64,000 nucleotides of DNA, taken from Candidatus Auribacterota bacterium (GTDB lineage Bacteria; Auribacterota; JAFGBW01). Under the pieces are notes generated by a model. That model worked only from the letters and a program-made list of their open reading frames with translations, was not told the origin of the DNA and made no database searches. Positions within the stretch are counted from its first letter, which is position 1, and every line of letters begins with the position of its first letter. Of this stretch, positions 25,337 through 35,079 are shown in pieces. The stretch lies in NCBI GenBank assembly GCA_016932965.1, contig JAFGBW010000103.1, positions 1 through 64,000 of the forward strand. The letters are read 5' to 3'. Position numbers and translations under genes: made by a program.

Positions 25337-26104
25337 ATGCTTGTCATAAATAATTTGAAAGTGAGTGTGAATGAAAAGCCGATTCTGGATTCCATCCGTC
25401 TTTCTGTCGGGAAAGGGGAGATTCACGCGATCATGGGCCCGAATGGTTCCGGCAAGAGCACACTGGCCAAGGTCATTGTGGGGCATCCGTTATGCAAGGT
25501 GACGGAAGGAAGCATGGAATATAACATCAATGGGCAAAGGATCAATTTATTGCCCCTGTCTCCGGAGGAAAGGGCGAGAGAAGGTATATTTCTGGCATTT
25601 CAGTATCCAATGGAAATACCGGGTGTGAGCAATGCCGTTTTCTTAAGGGCGGCGTATAATGAGATTCTCAAAAAAACAGGCCGTGAGGAAATGGATCCCA
25701 TGGATTTCAATATTTTCATAAAACAAAAAATGAAGGAATTGGATCTGGATGAATCTTTTATCAACCGTTTTGTGAATGTGGATTTTTCAGGGGGAGAAAA
25801 GAAGAGAAATGAGATACTTCAGATGGCGGTTCTTTCCCCCAGGCTTGTTTTTCTGGATGAAGTCGATTCCGGATTGGATGTGGATTCACTCAGGACAGTG
25901 GCTGACCGGATCAACCGTTTGAAAACCAAAGACAATGCATTAGTTCTGGTCACCCATTATCAACGGATACTCAATTACGTGGTTCCGGATTATGTTCATG
26001 TTCTCTCCAACGGCAGAATCATTAAAACGGGCGGAAAAGACCTGGCTTTATATATTGAGGAAAATGGATACGATACCATCAAAGAGGAGAAGAAAAGGGT
26101 ATGA
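25337..26104 (+). CDS. sufC: SUF system ATPase SufC
   Basis: This 255-residue soluble ABC ATPase has Walker A GPNGSGKST, a Q-loop region LAFQYPMEIPGVSN, signature FSGGEKKRNEI and Walker B LVFLDEVDSGLDVDSL (Val in place of the usual Thr). The H-loop is LVTHYQRIL. It powers rearrangement of the SufBC2D complex. An AAGAAGG ribosome-binding site precedes the ATG. The stop overlaps the next start by 4 bp (ATGA). Confidence 0.97.
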   Translation: MLVINNLKVSVNEKPILDSIRLSVGKGEIHAIMGPNGSGKSTLAKVIVGHPLCKVTEGSMEYNINGQRINLLPLSPEERAREGIFLAFQYPMEIPGVSNAVFLRAAYNEILKKTGREEMDPMDFNIFIKQKMKELDLDESFINRFVNVDFSGGEKKRNEILQMAVLSPRLVFLDEVDSGLDVDSLRTVADRINRLKTKDNALVLVTHYQRILNYVVPDYVHVLSNGRIIKTGGKDLALYIEENGYDTIKEEKKRV

Positions 26105-26616
26105 AAAAAACGGTATTATTTATTTTAACTGTTTTGATTGGATCGGCTGTCTCCACTTTTTCTTATTCAGAGGAGACGGTCGCCCAGTTGAAAGAAAAAA
26201 TCATTGATATCCAGAATGCGGGAGAACTGGGATTTCGCAATTTCACTCTCTGCACCAATATCATCGGATACGGCCAGTATGTGGCCGCTCCTGATAACAA
26301 GGTCAAAGCAGGATCGGAGATTTATTTTTACTACGAGCCGGTGAATTTGTTTACCAACCGCCTGAATCAATCCTATCAGATTTGGTATACACAGGATATG
26401 ATCATCCTTTCCCAGGACGGCAAGGAATTGTACCGGGCTTCCGATGCTTTGAATTTTAATTATCAGAGTCTGGCTCCTGTCATGGATATATATGCTTCGA
26501 ATACATTGAATCTGAAGGAAGTGCCTCCTGGAATATATCAGTTCCAGGCAGTCATTCATGATAAATTGAAAAAAAGGGATGCCACGTATTCTTTTGTTTT
26601 TGAAGTGGTTCCATGA
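26101..26616 (+). CDS. Secreted hypothetical protein inside the suf operon
   Basis: The 171-residue product begins with a signal peptide (MKKTVLFILTVLIGSAVSTF, probable cleavage after SYS). The mature part is predominantly beta (EIYFYYEPVNLFTNRLNQ, IPPGIYQFQAVIHD-like pattern, ending SFVFEVVP). I recognise no family, though the pattern suggests an immunoglobulin-like or lipocalin-like sandwich. It overlaps sufC by 4 bp and ends 13 bp before the chosen sufD start, so it is translationally embedded in the suf operon. A cytosolic Fe-S role is not expected for an exported protein. Confidence 0.75.
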   Translation: MKKTVLFILTVLIGSAVSTFSYSEETVAQLKEKIIDIQNAGELGFRNFTLCTNIIGYGQYVAAPDNKVKAGSEIYFYYEPVNLFTNRLNQSYQIWYTQDMIILSQDGKELYRASDALNFNYQSLAPVMDIYASNTLNLKEVPPGIYQFQAVIHDKLKKRDATYSFVFEVVP

Positions 26617-26629
26617 TGTTTCAGTGCCG

Positions 26630-27970
26630 ATGAATAAACAGGCTCATTCTTTGGGGATACCGGATGACTTTATCCGGTCTTATGAGGCAACCTGGCAGGA
26701 AGTTCTGGTTCCTGAATGGGTTCGTTCCTGCCGCTCTGAATCCCTGGAGCGTTTGAAAATGATGGGATTCCCTTCCAAGAAGTCTGAGGACTGGAAGTAT
26801 ACGGACCTGACCCCAATCGTGAACGGGGCCTTTCATTTTTCAAAAGAGCACAGTCTGCCTCAGAATTGCTGTTATAACAGGTTTCACGGTCTATCAGGCC
26901 AGGAAATCGAGCTGGTATTCATCAATGGTGTTTTTTCAAAAGAGATTTCCACCACGGCGAGATCTTTTCCCGGGATAAGAATACGAACGCTCAGGCAAGC
27001 AATGCTGGAAAACGACGGCATGCTGAAACAGTGTCTTGAAAGAATAAACCAGACCGGCGATTCTTTCAGCCTCCTCAATCAGGCTTTTTTTCAGGACGGG
27101 ATTTTCTTGGAAGTTGAAGCGGATTGCCGGTTTCAACCCTGGATTCATCTGGTCTTTTTTTCGACATCCAGTGATAATTTTTTTGCTTCTTTTCCTGCCA
27201 ATTTCCTCGTTGTCGGCCAGGGTGCATCAGTCAGGATTTTTGAAAGCTATGTTTCTTTTTCTCAGAATCAGTATTTCACGAACAGCATGACCTCCGTTTT
27301 TCTTGAGGAAGGCGCCTCATTGATGCTAGGCATTATTCAGGCGGAAAGTTTCCATTCCTTTCATATCTGTTCCACCAGAGTGATCCAGGAAAAACGATCC
27401 CGTTTTGATTCATTTTCTTTTCTGTTTGGAGGGGATATTGTCAGGCATAATCTGGATATCCTTCAGCAGGGCGAGCAAGCCCAGAGCTATTTAAACGGAC
27501 TTTACGCCCTGAAAGGACGGCAGCATTTTGATACGAAAGTCGTGATTGATCACCAGCGCACAGGCGGCATCAGCAGGCAGTTGTATAAAGGTATCCTGGG
27601 AGAAACGGCGCGGTCCGTTTTTAACGGACAAATTCATGTGCGTAAATCAGCCCAGAAAACGGATGCTTTTCAGTTGAATAAAAATTTGCTTTTGAACACC
27701 CGATGCCGTGTGGATACTAAGCCGCAGCTTGAAATTGAAACGGACGATGTCAAATGCAGCCATGGTGCTGCCGTCGGCCAATTAAATGAGGAAGAGTTGT
27801 TTTATTTGTTGAGCCGCGGAATATCCAGGTCTCAGGCAGTGGAGATCCTTCTTCATGGATTCGCCGACGAGGTTATCAGCAGACTTGAAAATGAGACCCA
27901 GCGTGAGATGATCCGAAATTTGCTGTCCGGGAATATTTTTTCAAAAATCAAAGTGGATTTGTTAAACTGA
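26630..27970 (+). CDS. sufD: Fe-S cluster assembly protein SufD
   Basis: From ATG 26630 the protein has 446 residues; the frame is open further upstream, but that would overlap the preceding gene and adds atypical sequence. It has the N-terminal FPSKKSEDWKYTDLTPI motif of SufD and the C-terminal beta-helix segment with KCSHGAAVGQLNEEELFYLL. It is the paralogous partner of SufB in the SufBC2D scaffold, needed for iron entry. The ribosome-binding site is weak, so translational coupling to the preceding gene is likely. Confidence 0.95.
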   Translation: MNKQAHSLGIPDDFIRSYEATWQEVLVPEWVRSCRSESLERLKMMGFPSKKSEDWKYTDLTPIVNGAFHFSKEHSLPQNCCYNRFHGLSGQEIELVFINGVFSKEISTTARSFPGIRIRTLRQAMLENDGMLKQCLERINQTGDSFSLLNQAFFQDGIFLEVEADCRFQPWIHLVFFSTSSDNFFASFPANFLVVGQGASVRIFESYVSFSQNQYFTNSMTSVFLEEGASLMLGIIQAESFHSFHICSTRVIQEKRSRFDSFSFLFGGDIVRHNLDILQQGEQAQSYLNGLYALKGRQHFDTKVVIDHQRTGGISRQLYKGILGETARSVFNGQIHVRKSAQKTDAFQLNKNLLLNTRCRVDTKPQLEIETDDVKCSHGAAVGQLNEEELFYLLSRGISRSQAVEILLHGFADEVISRLENETQREMIRNLLSGNIFSKIKVDLLN

Positions 27971-28043
27971 ATCGGGCATCATTTTTTGATTTATATTATG
28001 GACCCATTTAGAACAAGAATAGCTGCGATAGGATAGAGATCTC

Positions 28044-29261
28044 ATGCTGGATATCAATAAAATCAAAAATGACTTTCCTATTTTGAAAAGAGAGATTCAC
28101 GGGAAACCTCTTGTTTATCTGGATAATGCGGCGACCACTTTAAAACCCGTATCCGTTGTCGAAAGGATCCGTCAGTATTATCTCATGGAAACTTCCAATA
28201 TCCATAGAGGGGTCTATTATCTGAGTGAACAGGGCACGCTTGCCTTCGAAGCAGTCAGGAAAAAAATCAAGGATTTCATCGGAGCTGGAGATACCAGCGA
28301 GATTATTTTCACCAAAAGCGCCACGGAATCCATTAATCTGGTCGCACACAGCTTCGGCAGGACTTATATCAAAGAAGGAGACGAAATTCTTATTACTGAA
28401 ATGGAGCATCATTCCAATATCGTTCCCTGGCAGATGCTTTGTCAGGAAATAGGCTGTTTGATAAAAGTGATCCCGATTGATGATGAGGGCTCTATTCGTT
28501 TTGATCAATATGAGGAAATGTTAAATCCGAAAGTCAAATTAGTTTCACTCCTGCATGTGTCCAATGCACTCGGCTCGATCAATCCTGTTAAGAAGATCAT
28601 TGACTCCGCGCATAGACTGAATATTCCCGTTCTGATTGACGGCACTCAGGCTGTCAGTAATACTCATGTCAATGTCAGGGAACTGGATTGCGATTTTTAT
28701 GTTTTTTCAGGTCATAAGATCTTTGGCCCGACAGGGATTGGCGTTTTGTACGGAAAAGCATCCTGGCTGGAAGCCATGCCGCCCTTTTTAGGCGGCGGAG
28801 ACATGATCCTATCCGTCACTTTTGAAAAAACCATTTACAATCATATTCCTTATAAGTTCGAGGCTGGTACTCCTCCGATCGCGGAAGTGATTGGATTGGG
28901 ATCAGCCATTGATTATATCCTTTCTATCGGCTTACCTTTGATCACGTCACATGCTGAGGAATTGGCCCTTTATGGAACACAGGCATTACAAACGGTCCCG
29001 GGAATCCGGCTCATTGGAACTGCTGCGAACAAAAGGCCGATATTTTCGTTTGTTTTTGAGGAGATCCATCCTCATGATATCGGGACGCTTTTGGACCGGC
29101 AAGGTATTGCCGTGAGGACCGGACATCATTGCACTCAGCCTGTCATGCATCGTTATCAAGTGCCGGCCACGACTCGTGCCTCTTTTTCCATTTATAACTC
29201 TAAAGAGGATATGGACAAGCTGATACAAGTCCTTATGAGTGTGAAGGATAGATTCAAATGA
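28044..29261 (+). CDS. sufS: Cysteine desulfurase SufS (group II)
   Basis: This 405-residue PLP enzyme has the Schiff-base Lys225 in FSGHKIFGPTG and the active-site Cys363 in the RTGHHCTQP loop, which marks the SufS/CsdA type rather than IscS. It removes sulfur from cysteine to give alanine and an enzyme persulfide, passed to SufU. It follows sufD by 73 bp and overlaps sufU by 4 bp. Confidence 0.97.
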   Translation: MLDINKIKNDFPILKREIHGKPLVYLDNAATTLKPVSVVERIRQYYLMETSNIHRGVYYLSEQGTLAFEAVRKKIKDFIGAGDTSEIIFTKSATESINLVAHSFGRTYIKEGDEILITEMEHHSNIVPWQMLCQEIGCLIKVIPIDDEGSIRFDQYEEMLNPKVKLVSLLHVSNALGSINPVKKIIDSAHRLNIPVLIDGTQAVSNTHVNVRELDCDFYVFSGHKIFGPTGIGVLYGKASWLEAMPPFLGGGDMILSVTFEKTIYNHIPYKFEAGTPPIAEVIGLGSAIDYILSIGLPLITSHAEELALYGTQALQTVPGIRLIGTAANKRPIFSFVFEEIHPHDIGTLLDRQGIAVRTGHHCTQPVMHRYQVPATTRASFSIYNSKEDMDKLIQVLMSVKDRFK

Positions 29262-29719
29262 ATGCATCTGAAAGAGACGAGCTGTATCAGGAACTGATCC
29301 TGGAACACAATAAGAAGCCGAGAAATTACAGAAAAATCGACAATCCGAGTCATGCTGTTGAAGGGTACAATCCCATTTGCGGTGATCATATCTACCTGTA
29401 TCTTAAAATGGATGAAAATAAAATCATCGAGGACATTGCCTTTGAAGGTTCCGGATGCGCCATTTCGAAATCTTCTGCATCGCTGTTGACCATGACATTG
29501 AAAGGGAAGACAGAACAGGAGGCCAGACAGTTATTTGCTGAATTCCATGATCTTTTGACCGGAAAAATGGACCTTCAGAAGAGCGGACATCATTTGGGGA
29601 AATTGGCGGTCTTTTCCGGCATATGGCAGTATCCTTCCCGTATTAAATGCGCTAGTTTAGCCTGGCATGCACTTGAAAGCGCTTTGAAGGACGGGAAGAA
29701 ACAAGTTTCGACAGAATAA
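29258..29719 (+). CDS. sufU: SufU-type sulfur acceptor/scaffold
   Basis: This 153-residue protein has the three conserved cysteines Cys41 (NPICGD, with Asp43), Cys67 (EGSGCAIS) and Cys131 (RIKCASLAW). The spacing between the second and third is that of SufU rather than IscU. In Gram-positive and related systems SufU takes the persulfide from SufS with a zinc site. It is the last gene of the suf operon and is followed at once by a strong terminator. Confidence 0.95.
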   Translation: MNASERDELYQELILEHNKKPRNYRKIDNPSHAVEGYNPICGDHIYLYLKMDENKIIEDIAFEGSGCAISKSSASLLTMTLKGKTEQEARQLFAEFHDLLTGKMDLQKSGHHLGKLAVFSGIWQYPSRIKCASLAWHALESALKDGKKQVSTE

Positions 29720-29748
29720 AAAAACCCGATCAATGATCGGGTTTTTTT
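29717..29748. terminator. Bidirectional intrinsic terminator
   Basis: ACCCGATC-AAT-GATCGGGT is flanked by seven A on the left and seven T on the right. It terminates the suf operon on the plus strand and the convergent coiled-coil gene on the minus strand. Confidence 0.93.
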
Positions 29749-29787
29749 ATTCAAACGGATTAAATCTGTCCGGGATGGGACAATAAA

Positions 29788-30447
29788 TTATATTTTTGCC
29801 AGCTCTTTTTGTTTTGCGTCGATGCTCTTACGGATTTCATCCCGGCTTTGTTTCAGGTCTGTCACTTTAGAGCTTGCTTTTTCCAGGTCGCCCTTTTTAT
29901 TCTGGACCTTTTTTGTAAGGCTGGCATTCTTGGATTGAAGTGCATTTAAGCTTTTCTTATCCGCGTCTAATTCATTTTGGACTTTTTTCAATTCAGTGGT
30001 TTTTTCAGAAATCAATTTTTCCAGGGAGGCTTTTTCCGCCATCTTGGCATTGATACTGTCACTCAAGGGCTTTTGGCCTTCACTCTCCTTGGCCAATTCT
30101 TTTTCAAGCTCATTGTACTCGTTTTCGTTTCCTTTTTCTACCTCTTCCGCATCCTTGATTTGCTTATTGAGACTTTCTTCCTGAATTTTCAGATCGTCAA
30201 TTTGTTTCTGGAGTTCATTCTGTTTTTCAAGTCGTTCCTGAGCCTGTTTTTTCTTCTGTTGAGCCTGCATGAGCAGGGCCTGTAATTGGGCTTCTTCCTT
30301 TGCAGCCTGATCAAAGGTCGTCTGCGGGGTGACGCCTTGACCCGGTTTTGCACTTTTCTCTTTTTGAGGGGCAGTTTCTTCTGCAGCCATCACCTGCATA
30401 CTTGTGCCCAGAAATAGAACCAATAATAGAGTCATCATGTATCTCAT
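29788..30447 (-). CDS. Secreted coiled-coil protein
   Basis: This 219-residue protein has a signal peptide (TLLLVLFLGTSMQVMA, cleavage probably after MAA). A nearly continuous coiled coil follows from about residue 45 to the end, rich in Lys, Glu, Gln and Leu (KKKQAQERLEKQNELQKQI). It has no membrane segment after the signal and no recognisable enzymatic domain. It could be a periplasmic spacer or scaffold, similar in style to the coiled-coil half of EnvC-like proteins but lacking LytM. An AGAAAGG ribosome-binding site is present. Confidence 0.8.
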   Translation of the reverse strand: MRYMMTLLLVLFLGTSMQVMAAEETAPQKEKSAKPGQGVTPQTTFDQAAKEEAQLQALLMQAQQKKKQAQERLEKQNELQKQIDDLKIQEESLNKQIKDAEEVEKGNENEYNELEKELAKESEGQKPLSDSINAKMAEKASLEKLISEKTTELKKVQNELDADKKSLNALQSKNASLTKKVQNKKGDLEKASSKVTDLKQSRDEIRKSIDAKQKELAKI

Positions 30448-30587
30448 GGTTCAAACCTTTCTTGATATTTTAAAGTTCCCGATTGTTTCATTTTGTGATC
30501 TATACTTTATCTAATAAAAAATTATTCTTTTGTCCAAATAAAAAAAAGTTATTTATTATTATCTTAACACAAGGAGAACAGGTCATC

Positions 30588-31721
30588 ATGAAGATACTCA
30601 TAGATGCGCAATCGATTGTTGAGAACAGAACAGGTGTCGGCCGCTATACTCTGAATCTTCTGCTTGCCATGGCGCAGCTTAAGAATCCGCATGAATATAT
30701 CCCGGTATATTTCAATTTCAGACGCCGTTTTAAGGAACAGTTTTTATGGGAAAAATATTCCAGCATCAGACCTTGTGAAATCAGGTGTGTCCCGGGCTTT
30801 GTCATGCACCGTCTTTGGAGGTATTTTTCCTTTTTGCCGCTGGATTATTTTTCAGGCAGAGCGGACGTCGTTTTGTTTCCTAATTATACGATTGAACCCC
30901 TATCCTCAGGGAAGACGGTCATGACAGTACATGACCTGTGTTTCCTGCGTTTTCCTGACACACTGATGCCTAAAAATTTAAGGAGATTGAAACGAGCCTT
31001 TGAAAAAAGTCTCAGTTCTTCGGATGCGGTTCTGACGGTGTCCGAGTTTTCAAGGAGCGAATTTTTTCATTATTATCCCAGTTATCAAAAGCCGGTTGTG
31101 GTGACTCCCAACGGAATAGATGAATTTCTTGGTTTCATTCCGGATGAGGAGCAGCAGAAGAGGGTGAAACTCACTCATTCTCTTCCGGAAGATTTCCTTC
31201 TTTACGTGGGAGCCGTTGAACCCAGAAAAAATCTCATTCTTTTATTGAAGGCCTTTTCCATTTTGAGAAAAAAATATCCTGATCTCAAACTGGTGATGGC
31301 CGGAACCAAAGGATGGCTGAGCGGGGAATTTCATGAGACAGTGCATCAACTGGATCTGAAAGAATGGATCCTGTTTCCTGGTTTTATATCCGACGAGGAC
31401 CTGAAGCTGATCTATTCGCTGGCTAAATTATTCGTCTTTCCCAGTATTTATGAAGGATTTGGACTGCCTCCCCTGGAAGCCATGGCCTGCGGAGCGCCGG
31501 TTCTGGCTTCCTCCATCCCGGTACACCGGGAAATATTGGGGAACGCCGCCTGTTTCTGTTCTCCTGACGCATCCCCCCATGAATGGGCAGAGACGATCAG
31601 CCGTATCATCAGTTCGACTGAAACGGTTTCGGACATGGTGCAGAAAGGCAGAACAACAGCCGCCGCTTTCACCTGGAAGAAAACGGCAGAACTCACCTTG
31701 AATTTATTTGAAAAATTATGA
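30588..31721 (+). CDS. GT4-family (group 1) glycosyltransferase
   Basis: The ATG at 30588 follows an AAGGAG site and gives 377 residues; the frame is open 35 codons further upstream without such a signal. The N-terminal MKILIDAQSIVENRTGVGRY, central GAVEPRKNLILLLKAF and C-terminal EGFGLPPLEAMACGAPVLAS with the nucleotide-sugar-binding glutamates identify a GT-B retaining transferase of the RfaB/mannosyltransferase type. It probably builds envelope polysaccharide in the cytoplasm. It is divergent from the coiled-coil gene. Confidence 0.93.
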   Translation: MKILIDAQSIVENRTGVGRYTLNLLLAMAQLKNPHEYIPVYFNFRRRFKEQFLWEKYSSIRPCEIRCVPGFVMHRLWRYFSFLPLDYFSGRADVVLFPNYTIEPLSSGKTVMTVHDLCFLRFPDTLMPKNLRRLKRAFEKSLSSSDAVLTVSEFSRSEFFHYYPSYQKPVVVTPNGIDEFLGFIPDEEQQKRVKLTHSLPEDFLLYVGAVEPRKNLILLLKAFSILRKKYPDLKLVMAGTKGWLSGEFHETVHQLDLKEWILFPGFISDEDLKLIYSLAKLFVFPSIYEGFGLPPLEAMACGAPVLASSIPVHREILGNAACFCSPDASPHEWAETISRIISSTETVSDMVQKGRTTAAAFTWKKTAELTLNLFEKL

Positions 31722-31740
31722 ATCTGGAAGAATCAATAAA

Positions 31741-31759
31741 ATTAAGAATTAAGAATTGG
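31741..31759. repeat. 7-bp-periodic tract
   Basis: Two units of ATTAAGA and an ATTGGGG-type unit follow the glycosyltransferase stop by about 20 bp. They belong to the same AATTNRG heptad class as 50983-51018. Confidence 0.5.
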
Positions 31760-31869
31760 GGAAGAAAAGGGATGCTTGGAAAACAGATGCCTTTCTATCT
31801 TTACTATCCATTGACCCTGATACTCCGAATATACATATTTGTTGATTCTCAATGCTTTATTTACCTCAT

Positions 31870-32493
31870 TCAGTGCCGGACCAGGGCTTGAATTAGAAAG
31901 GAAAGCCATTCCAGACTCTTGAAATAGAGCCAGTCAATGAAACGGGTTTGAAGCAGCAGAATAATCAGGATAAAACCCACGCCGGCAAGTCTGTTGTAGC
32001 GTTCTGCCACCTCGCGGGGTAGCAGCCCTGAAACAATCCTGGATCCGTCAAGGGGAGGAATCGGGAGAAGATTGAAAATGGCCAGCAGCCAGTTTAGATT
32101 GAAGATATGCATGAACACGATTTCCCATTGGTCAGCCGGATGGAAAAAAACAAGGAACAGGACAGACAGAAAAGCCAATCCAAGGTTGGATAAGGGGCCG
32201 GCGGACGAGACGACAGCCAGACCGATTTTTTGACGGCGGAAGCGATGGTGGTTGACCGGTACGGGTTTGGCATAACCGAAAACAGGAACATGACCCCCTG
32301 ACAGATAAGAAACTGCAAGGAGCAATAACGGCAGGAGGATGGTTCCGAATGGATCAATGTGTTTAAGAGGATTCAAAGTGAGTCTTCCCTGTTCTTTGGC
32401 CGTGGGGTCTCCCATCATCAAAGCGCTCCAGCCATGAGCAAATTCATGGACAGAAAGAGAAAACAGAACGATCAGGAATATAAGGATTATCAT
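31870..32493 (-). CDS. Site-2-protease-family (M50) membrane metalloprotease
   Basis: This 207-residue protein has about six membrane helices. The zinc motif HEFAH is at residues 16-20 and the second motif NLLPIPPLDGSRI supplies the third zinc ligand Asp. It belongs to the short M50 group without a PDZ domain (YwhC/rhomboid-like SpoIVFB relatives). It would cleave substrates within the inner membrane. The substrate is unknown and the gene stands alone on the minus strand. Confidence 0.93.
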   Translation of the reverse strand: MIILIFLIVLFSLSVHEFAHGWSALMMGDPTAKEQGRLTLNPLKHIDPFGTILLPLLLLAVSYLSGGHVPVFGYAKPVPVNHHRFRRQKIGLAVVSSAGPLSNLGLAFLSVLFLVFFHPADQWEIVFMHIFNLNWLLAIFNLLPIPPLDGSRIVSGLLPREVAERYNRLAGVGFILIILLLQTRFIDWLYFKSLEWLSFLIQALVRH

Positions 32494-32629
32494 AACGGGA
32501 GATTCCGGTTCATTGTCTTAATGGACGTTTGTCTGATGTAGATATAATTCATTTCTTTTTTTCTGGCTACGAGTTCTTTTATTTTGTAAGTTTTTTTCTT
32601 AAAAATACAACATTTTAGGGAAAAATCTT

Positions 32630-33874
32630 ATGAAAAACCTGTTTATTTATCTAAAGAATATTTTATTGATATCAGTGGTTTTATGTCTTTCCTTGTATGC
32701 GGAGGAGCCAGGAGACGAAACCATGGGACCCGAACCTGTTCGGTATAAAAATTCATTTGAAATCAATCCCACCAGTGAGAGTTGTTATCTGGGATACGAA
32801 AGACTGATGACCCTGGGCGATCATGCCATATTGATTTTTGATATAAAAAACACATGCAAACAGGGGGATGATTTCGGTTTGTCAGGGTTCACCTGGCGTT
32901 TGAGTATGAATGACAAGTCTCTTTTTTCAGCCAGAGTGCAGACATCCTGGATGGATGGGCTTCATAATATCGGTTTAAGACTGGGTTATGACAACCGATT
33001 TTTCGGCTGTGTTCTGACAGGAGTGAAAAGCTTGAGTGATCCTGAGACGATTCACGCAGAGGAATCCATTCTGGATGAGGCATCTACTTATGACGATACT
33101 TTTGTCGAAACACGGGGACAAAATGATGTGTATGACCGTGCGATAACCACGACCAGAGATGTTCTCATTTCCGAGACGCGTCTTGCCACTCCTGACGGTC
33201 TGTTACTGGACATGAATGTCAATTGTTTTAATCGGTTCAATTTTAATTTTGGCGGTTCTTACTGGGAGGCAGAAGACTGGGATGAAACCGGATTCCACGG
33301 CAGTTGTTCCTGGCAACTTACAGGCGCGGATGTGCTTGGCGGTCATTATGCAAAGGTGGGTGATAACGAGGAGGGCGGGATTTTTTATAAAAAGCGGTTT
33401 AATTCGCTCAAAGATATCTTTAAAAAGGGTCCCAAATTCACTCCCGGAGAAGATATCCCTCTTTTGCACCGGTTTTCATCCATCCCCTTTTCTTTGCCGC
33501 CTATTAGGATTTTAGCTGCCCAGACTTACAGGAAAGAAATAAGAGAAACCCGGACCGAAGTCAATCATGAAGAAGTTTTGATCCGGAGAGAGGAGCCGAC
33601 TAACAATCCTCCTGTGATCACGGCGTTCACCTGTGCCCCTGAAACAGCCGGGCAGTTTCGTGTCACTGCAGCCTCTGCCACAGATTCCGATGGGACCATT
33701 GTTTCGTGGATAATAACCAGCGATATTGACGGAGACTTAGACGACGGGATTTGGCCCATCACCATTCCCTCTATCATCTCGACTCCTACCACTGATATTC
33801 ATACGATCACCCTAACTGTCACGGATGACAAGGGCGCCACCGCCACTGCATCAACGACAGTGAGCACCATGTAA
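32630..33874 (+). CDS. Secreted beta-rich protein with C-terminal PKD/Ig-like domain
   Basis: This 414-residue protein has a signal peptide (IYLKNILLISVVLCLSLYA). The central 250 residues alternate hydrophobic and polar in the manner of outer-membrane beta strands (FTWRLSMNDKSLFSARVQTS, GLRLGYDNRFFGCVLTGVKS). The last 90 residues form a PKD/Ig-like fold (NNPPVITAFTCAPETAG, ASATDSDGTIVSWIITSDID, ITLTVTDDKGATATA). It is probably at the outer membrane or cell surface. No specific family is recognised for the central part. Confidence 0.72.
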   Translation: MKNLFIYLKNILLISVVLCLSLYAEEPGDETMGPEPVRYKNSFEINPTSESCYLGYERLMTLGDHAILIFDIKNTCKQGDDFGLSGFTWRLSMNDKSLFSARVQTSWMDGLHNIGLRLGYDNRFFGCVLTGVKSLSDPETIHAEESILDEASTYDDTFVETRGQNDVYDRAITTTRDVLISETRLATPDGLLLDMNVNCFNRFNFNFGGSYWEAEDWDETGFHGSCSWQLTGADVLGGHYAKVGDNEEGGIFYKKRFNSLKDIFKKGPKFTPGEDIPLLHRFSSIPFSLPPIRILAAQTYRKEIRETRTEVNHEEVLIRREEPTNNPPVITAFTCAPETAGQFRVTAASATDSDGTIVSWIITSDIDGDLDDGIWPITIPSIISTPTTDIHTITLTVTDDKGATATASTTVSTM

Positions 33875-33945
33875 AATTGAGTGTAGATGGTTATATAATT
33901 AAAAAGTCGAGACTCTACCGACATTAATGAACCTGATGGGATTTC

Positions 33946-35079
33946 ATGATGAATCCTTTTTTTCCGATCCTGCGGGCATCCCTGATCACATTTGTCTTGT
34001 TGTTATTTGTTTTTTTCTTCCAGGGATGCGGCAAGAAAATAGACTATGGATCTGAAATCAATGCCATTTTATCTGAATTGAACCGTTCTCCCCAGTCCGA
34101 AGAGTGGACCAAAAAAGCCGTCAATAAATTCATTGAATACAAATATCATGAGGAGGCCCGGGACCAGATTCGTCGTTTGCGTTCCCTGGCTTATGCGAAT
34201 TTTGAGAATTATGTATATATTGGTGAATCCTATGAAAAAATACACGATTTCACCTCTGCAAAGAGCCATTATGAGAGTTATATCTCATCCAAGGAATTTG
34301 CTCCTGTGCGGAATTTTTTTATCGCTCAGCTTCACTACCGATCCGGTGAGCTTGATCAGGCCTTGACATTCATCCAATACTCATTGAATGAAAGTAAAGA
34401 TTCTTTTTTTCTAAAGATCGAAGCCCTCAATCTGGAAGCCCGGATACACCAACTGCGGAGAGAGGATGAAGCGTGTATTGAGACCTGTAATGCGATTTTA
34501 ACTCTGGATGATAAAAATGATGAGGCGCTCATACGGCTTGGAAACATGGCTTACCGGAAATCCGATTTCTCTTCAGCCATGATTCATTATAACCGGATTC
34601 TTGAAAAAGACCCCCTGCATTACGAGGCCAATTATAAAATGGGCCTGATCCATTATTTTAAAAACGATATTCCCCAGGCTCAGGTTTATCTTGGCAAAGC
34701 GGCTTCACAGGATTCGTCGCTCATGAATTTGATGAAGCTGCTGGAGGTAAAAAAATTTTATGATACCCATGATGCAGTGAATACAGCGCTGGTCAAAGTG
34801 AGTGAAACCTATTGGTGGCAAAATGAAAATGCTTTGTCCTGTTTCACGGTTGCTGAATCCATGGGGCTTCAAAAGGCGACCGATGTCAGGATTTACATCC
34901 AGACTTATGCTGAAGACGGAAAGATGACAGACCAGATCGTTGAGAAATCATCCCCGGCTAACCTTTTTCCCGGCCAAACCTATCATTTCAGAAGGGAACT
35001 GCCGATTTCCCAGCCTGTTAAGGATGTCAGTGTCACCGTTTCCTGGAATAGAGGGAATGCTTCTTTATCTTATGAATAA
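33946..35079 (+). CDS. TPR lipoprotein
   Basis: This 377-residue protein has a lipoprotein signal with lipobox FFQGC (ITFVLLLFVFFFQGCGKK). About five to six TPR-like helical pairs follow (NFENYVYIGESYEKIHDFTS, NDEALIRLGNMAYRKSDFSS, NYKMGLIHYFKNDIPQAQ). It ends with a short beta segment. It is likely a periplasmic or outer-membrane-anchored scaffold. It lies 71 bp after the PKD-domain protein in the same direction, so the two may act together. Confidence 0.85.
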   Translation: MMNPFFPILRASLITFVLLLFVFFFQGCGKKIDYGSEINAILSELNRSPQSEEWTKKAVNKFIEYKYHEEARDQIRRLRSLAYANFENYVYIGESYEKIHDFTSAKSHYESYISSKEFAPVRNFFIAQLHYRSGELDQALTFIQYSLNESKDSFFLKIEALNLEARIHQLRREDEACIETCNAILTLDDKNDEALIRLGNMAYRKSDFSSAMIHYNRILEKDPLHYEANYKMGLIHYFKNDIPQAQVYLGKAASQDSSLMNLMKLLEVKKFYDTHDAVNTALVKVSETYWWQNENALSCFTVAESMGLQKATDVRIYIQTYAEDGKMTDQIVEKSSPANLFPGQTYHFRRELPISQPVKDVSVTVSWNRGNASLSYE

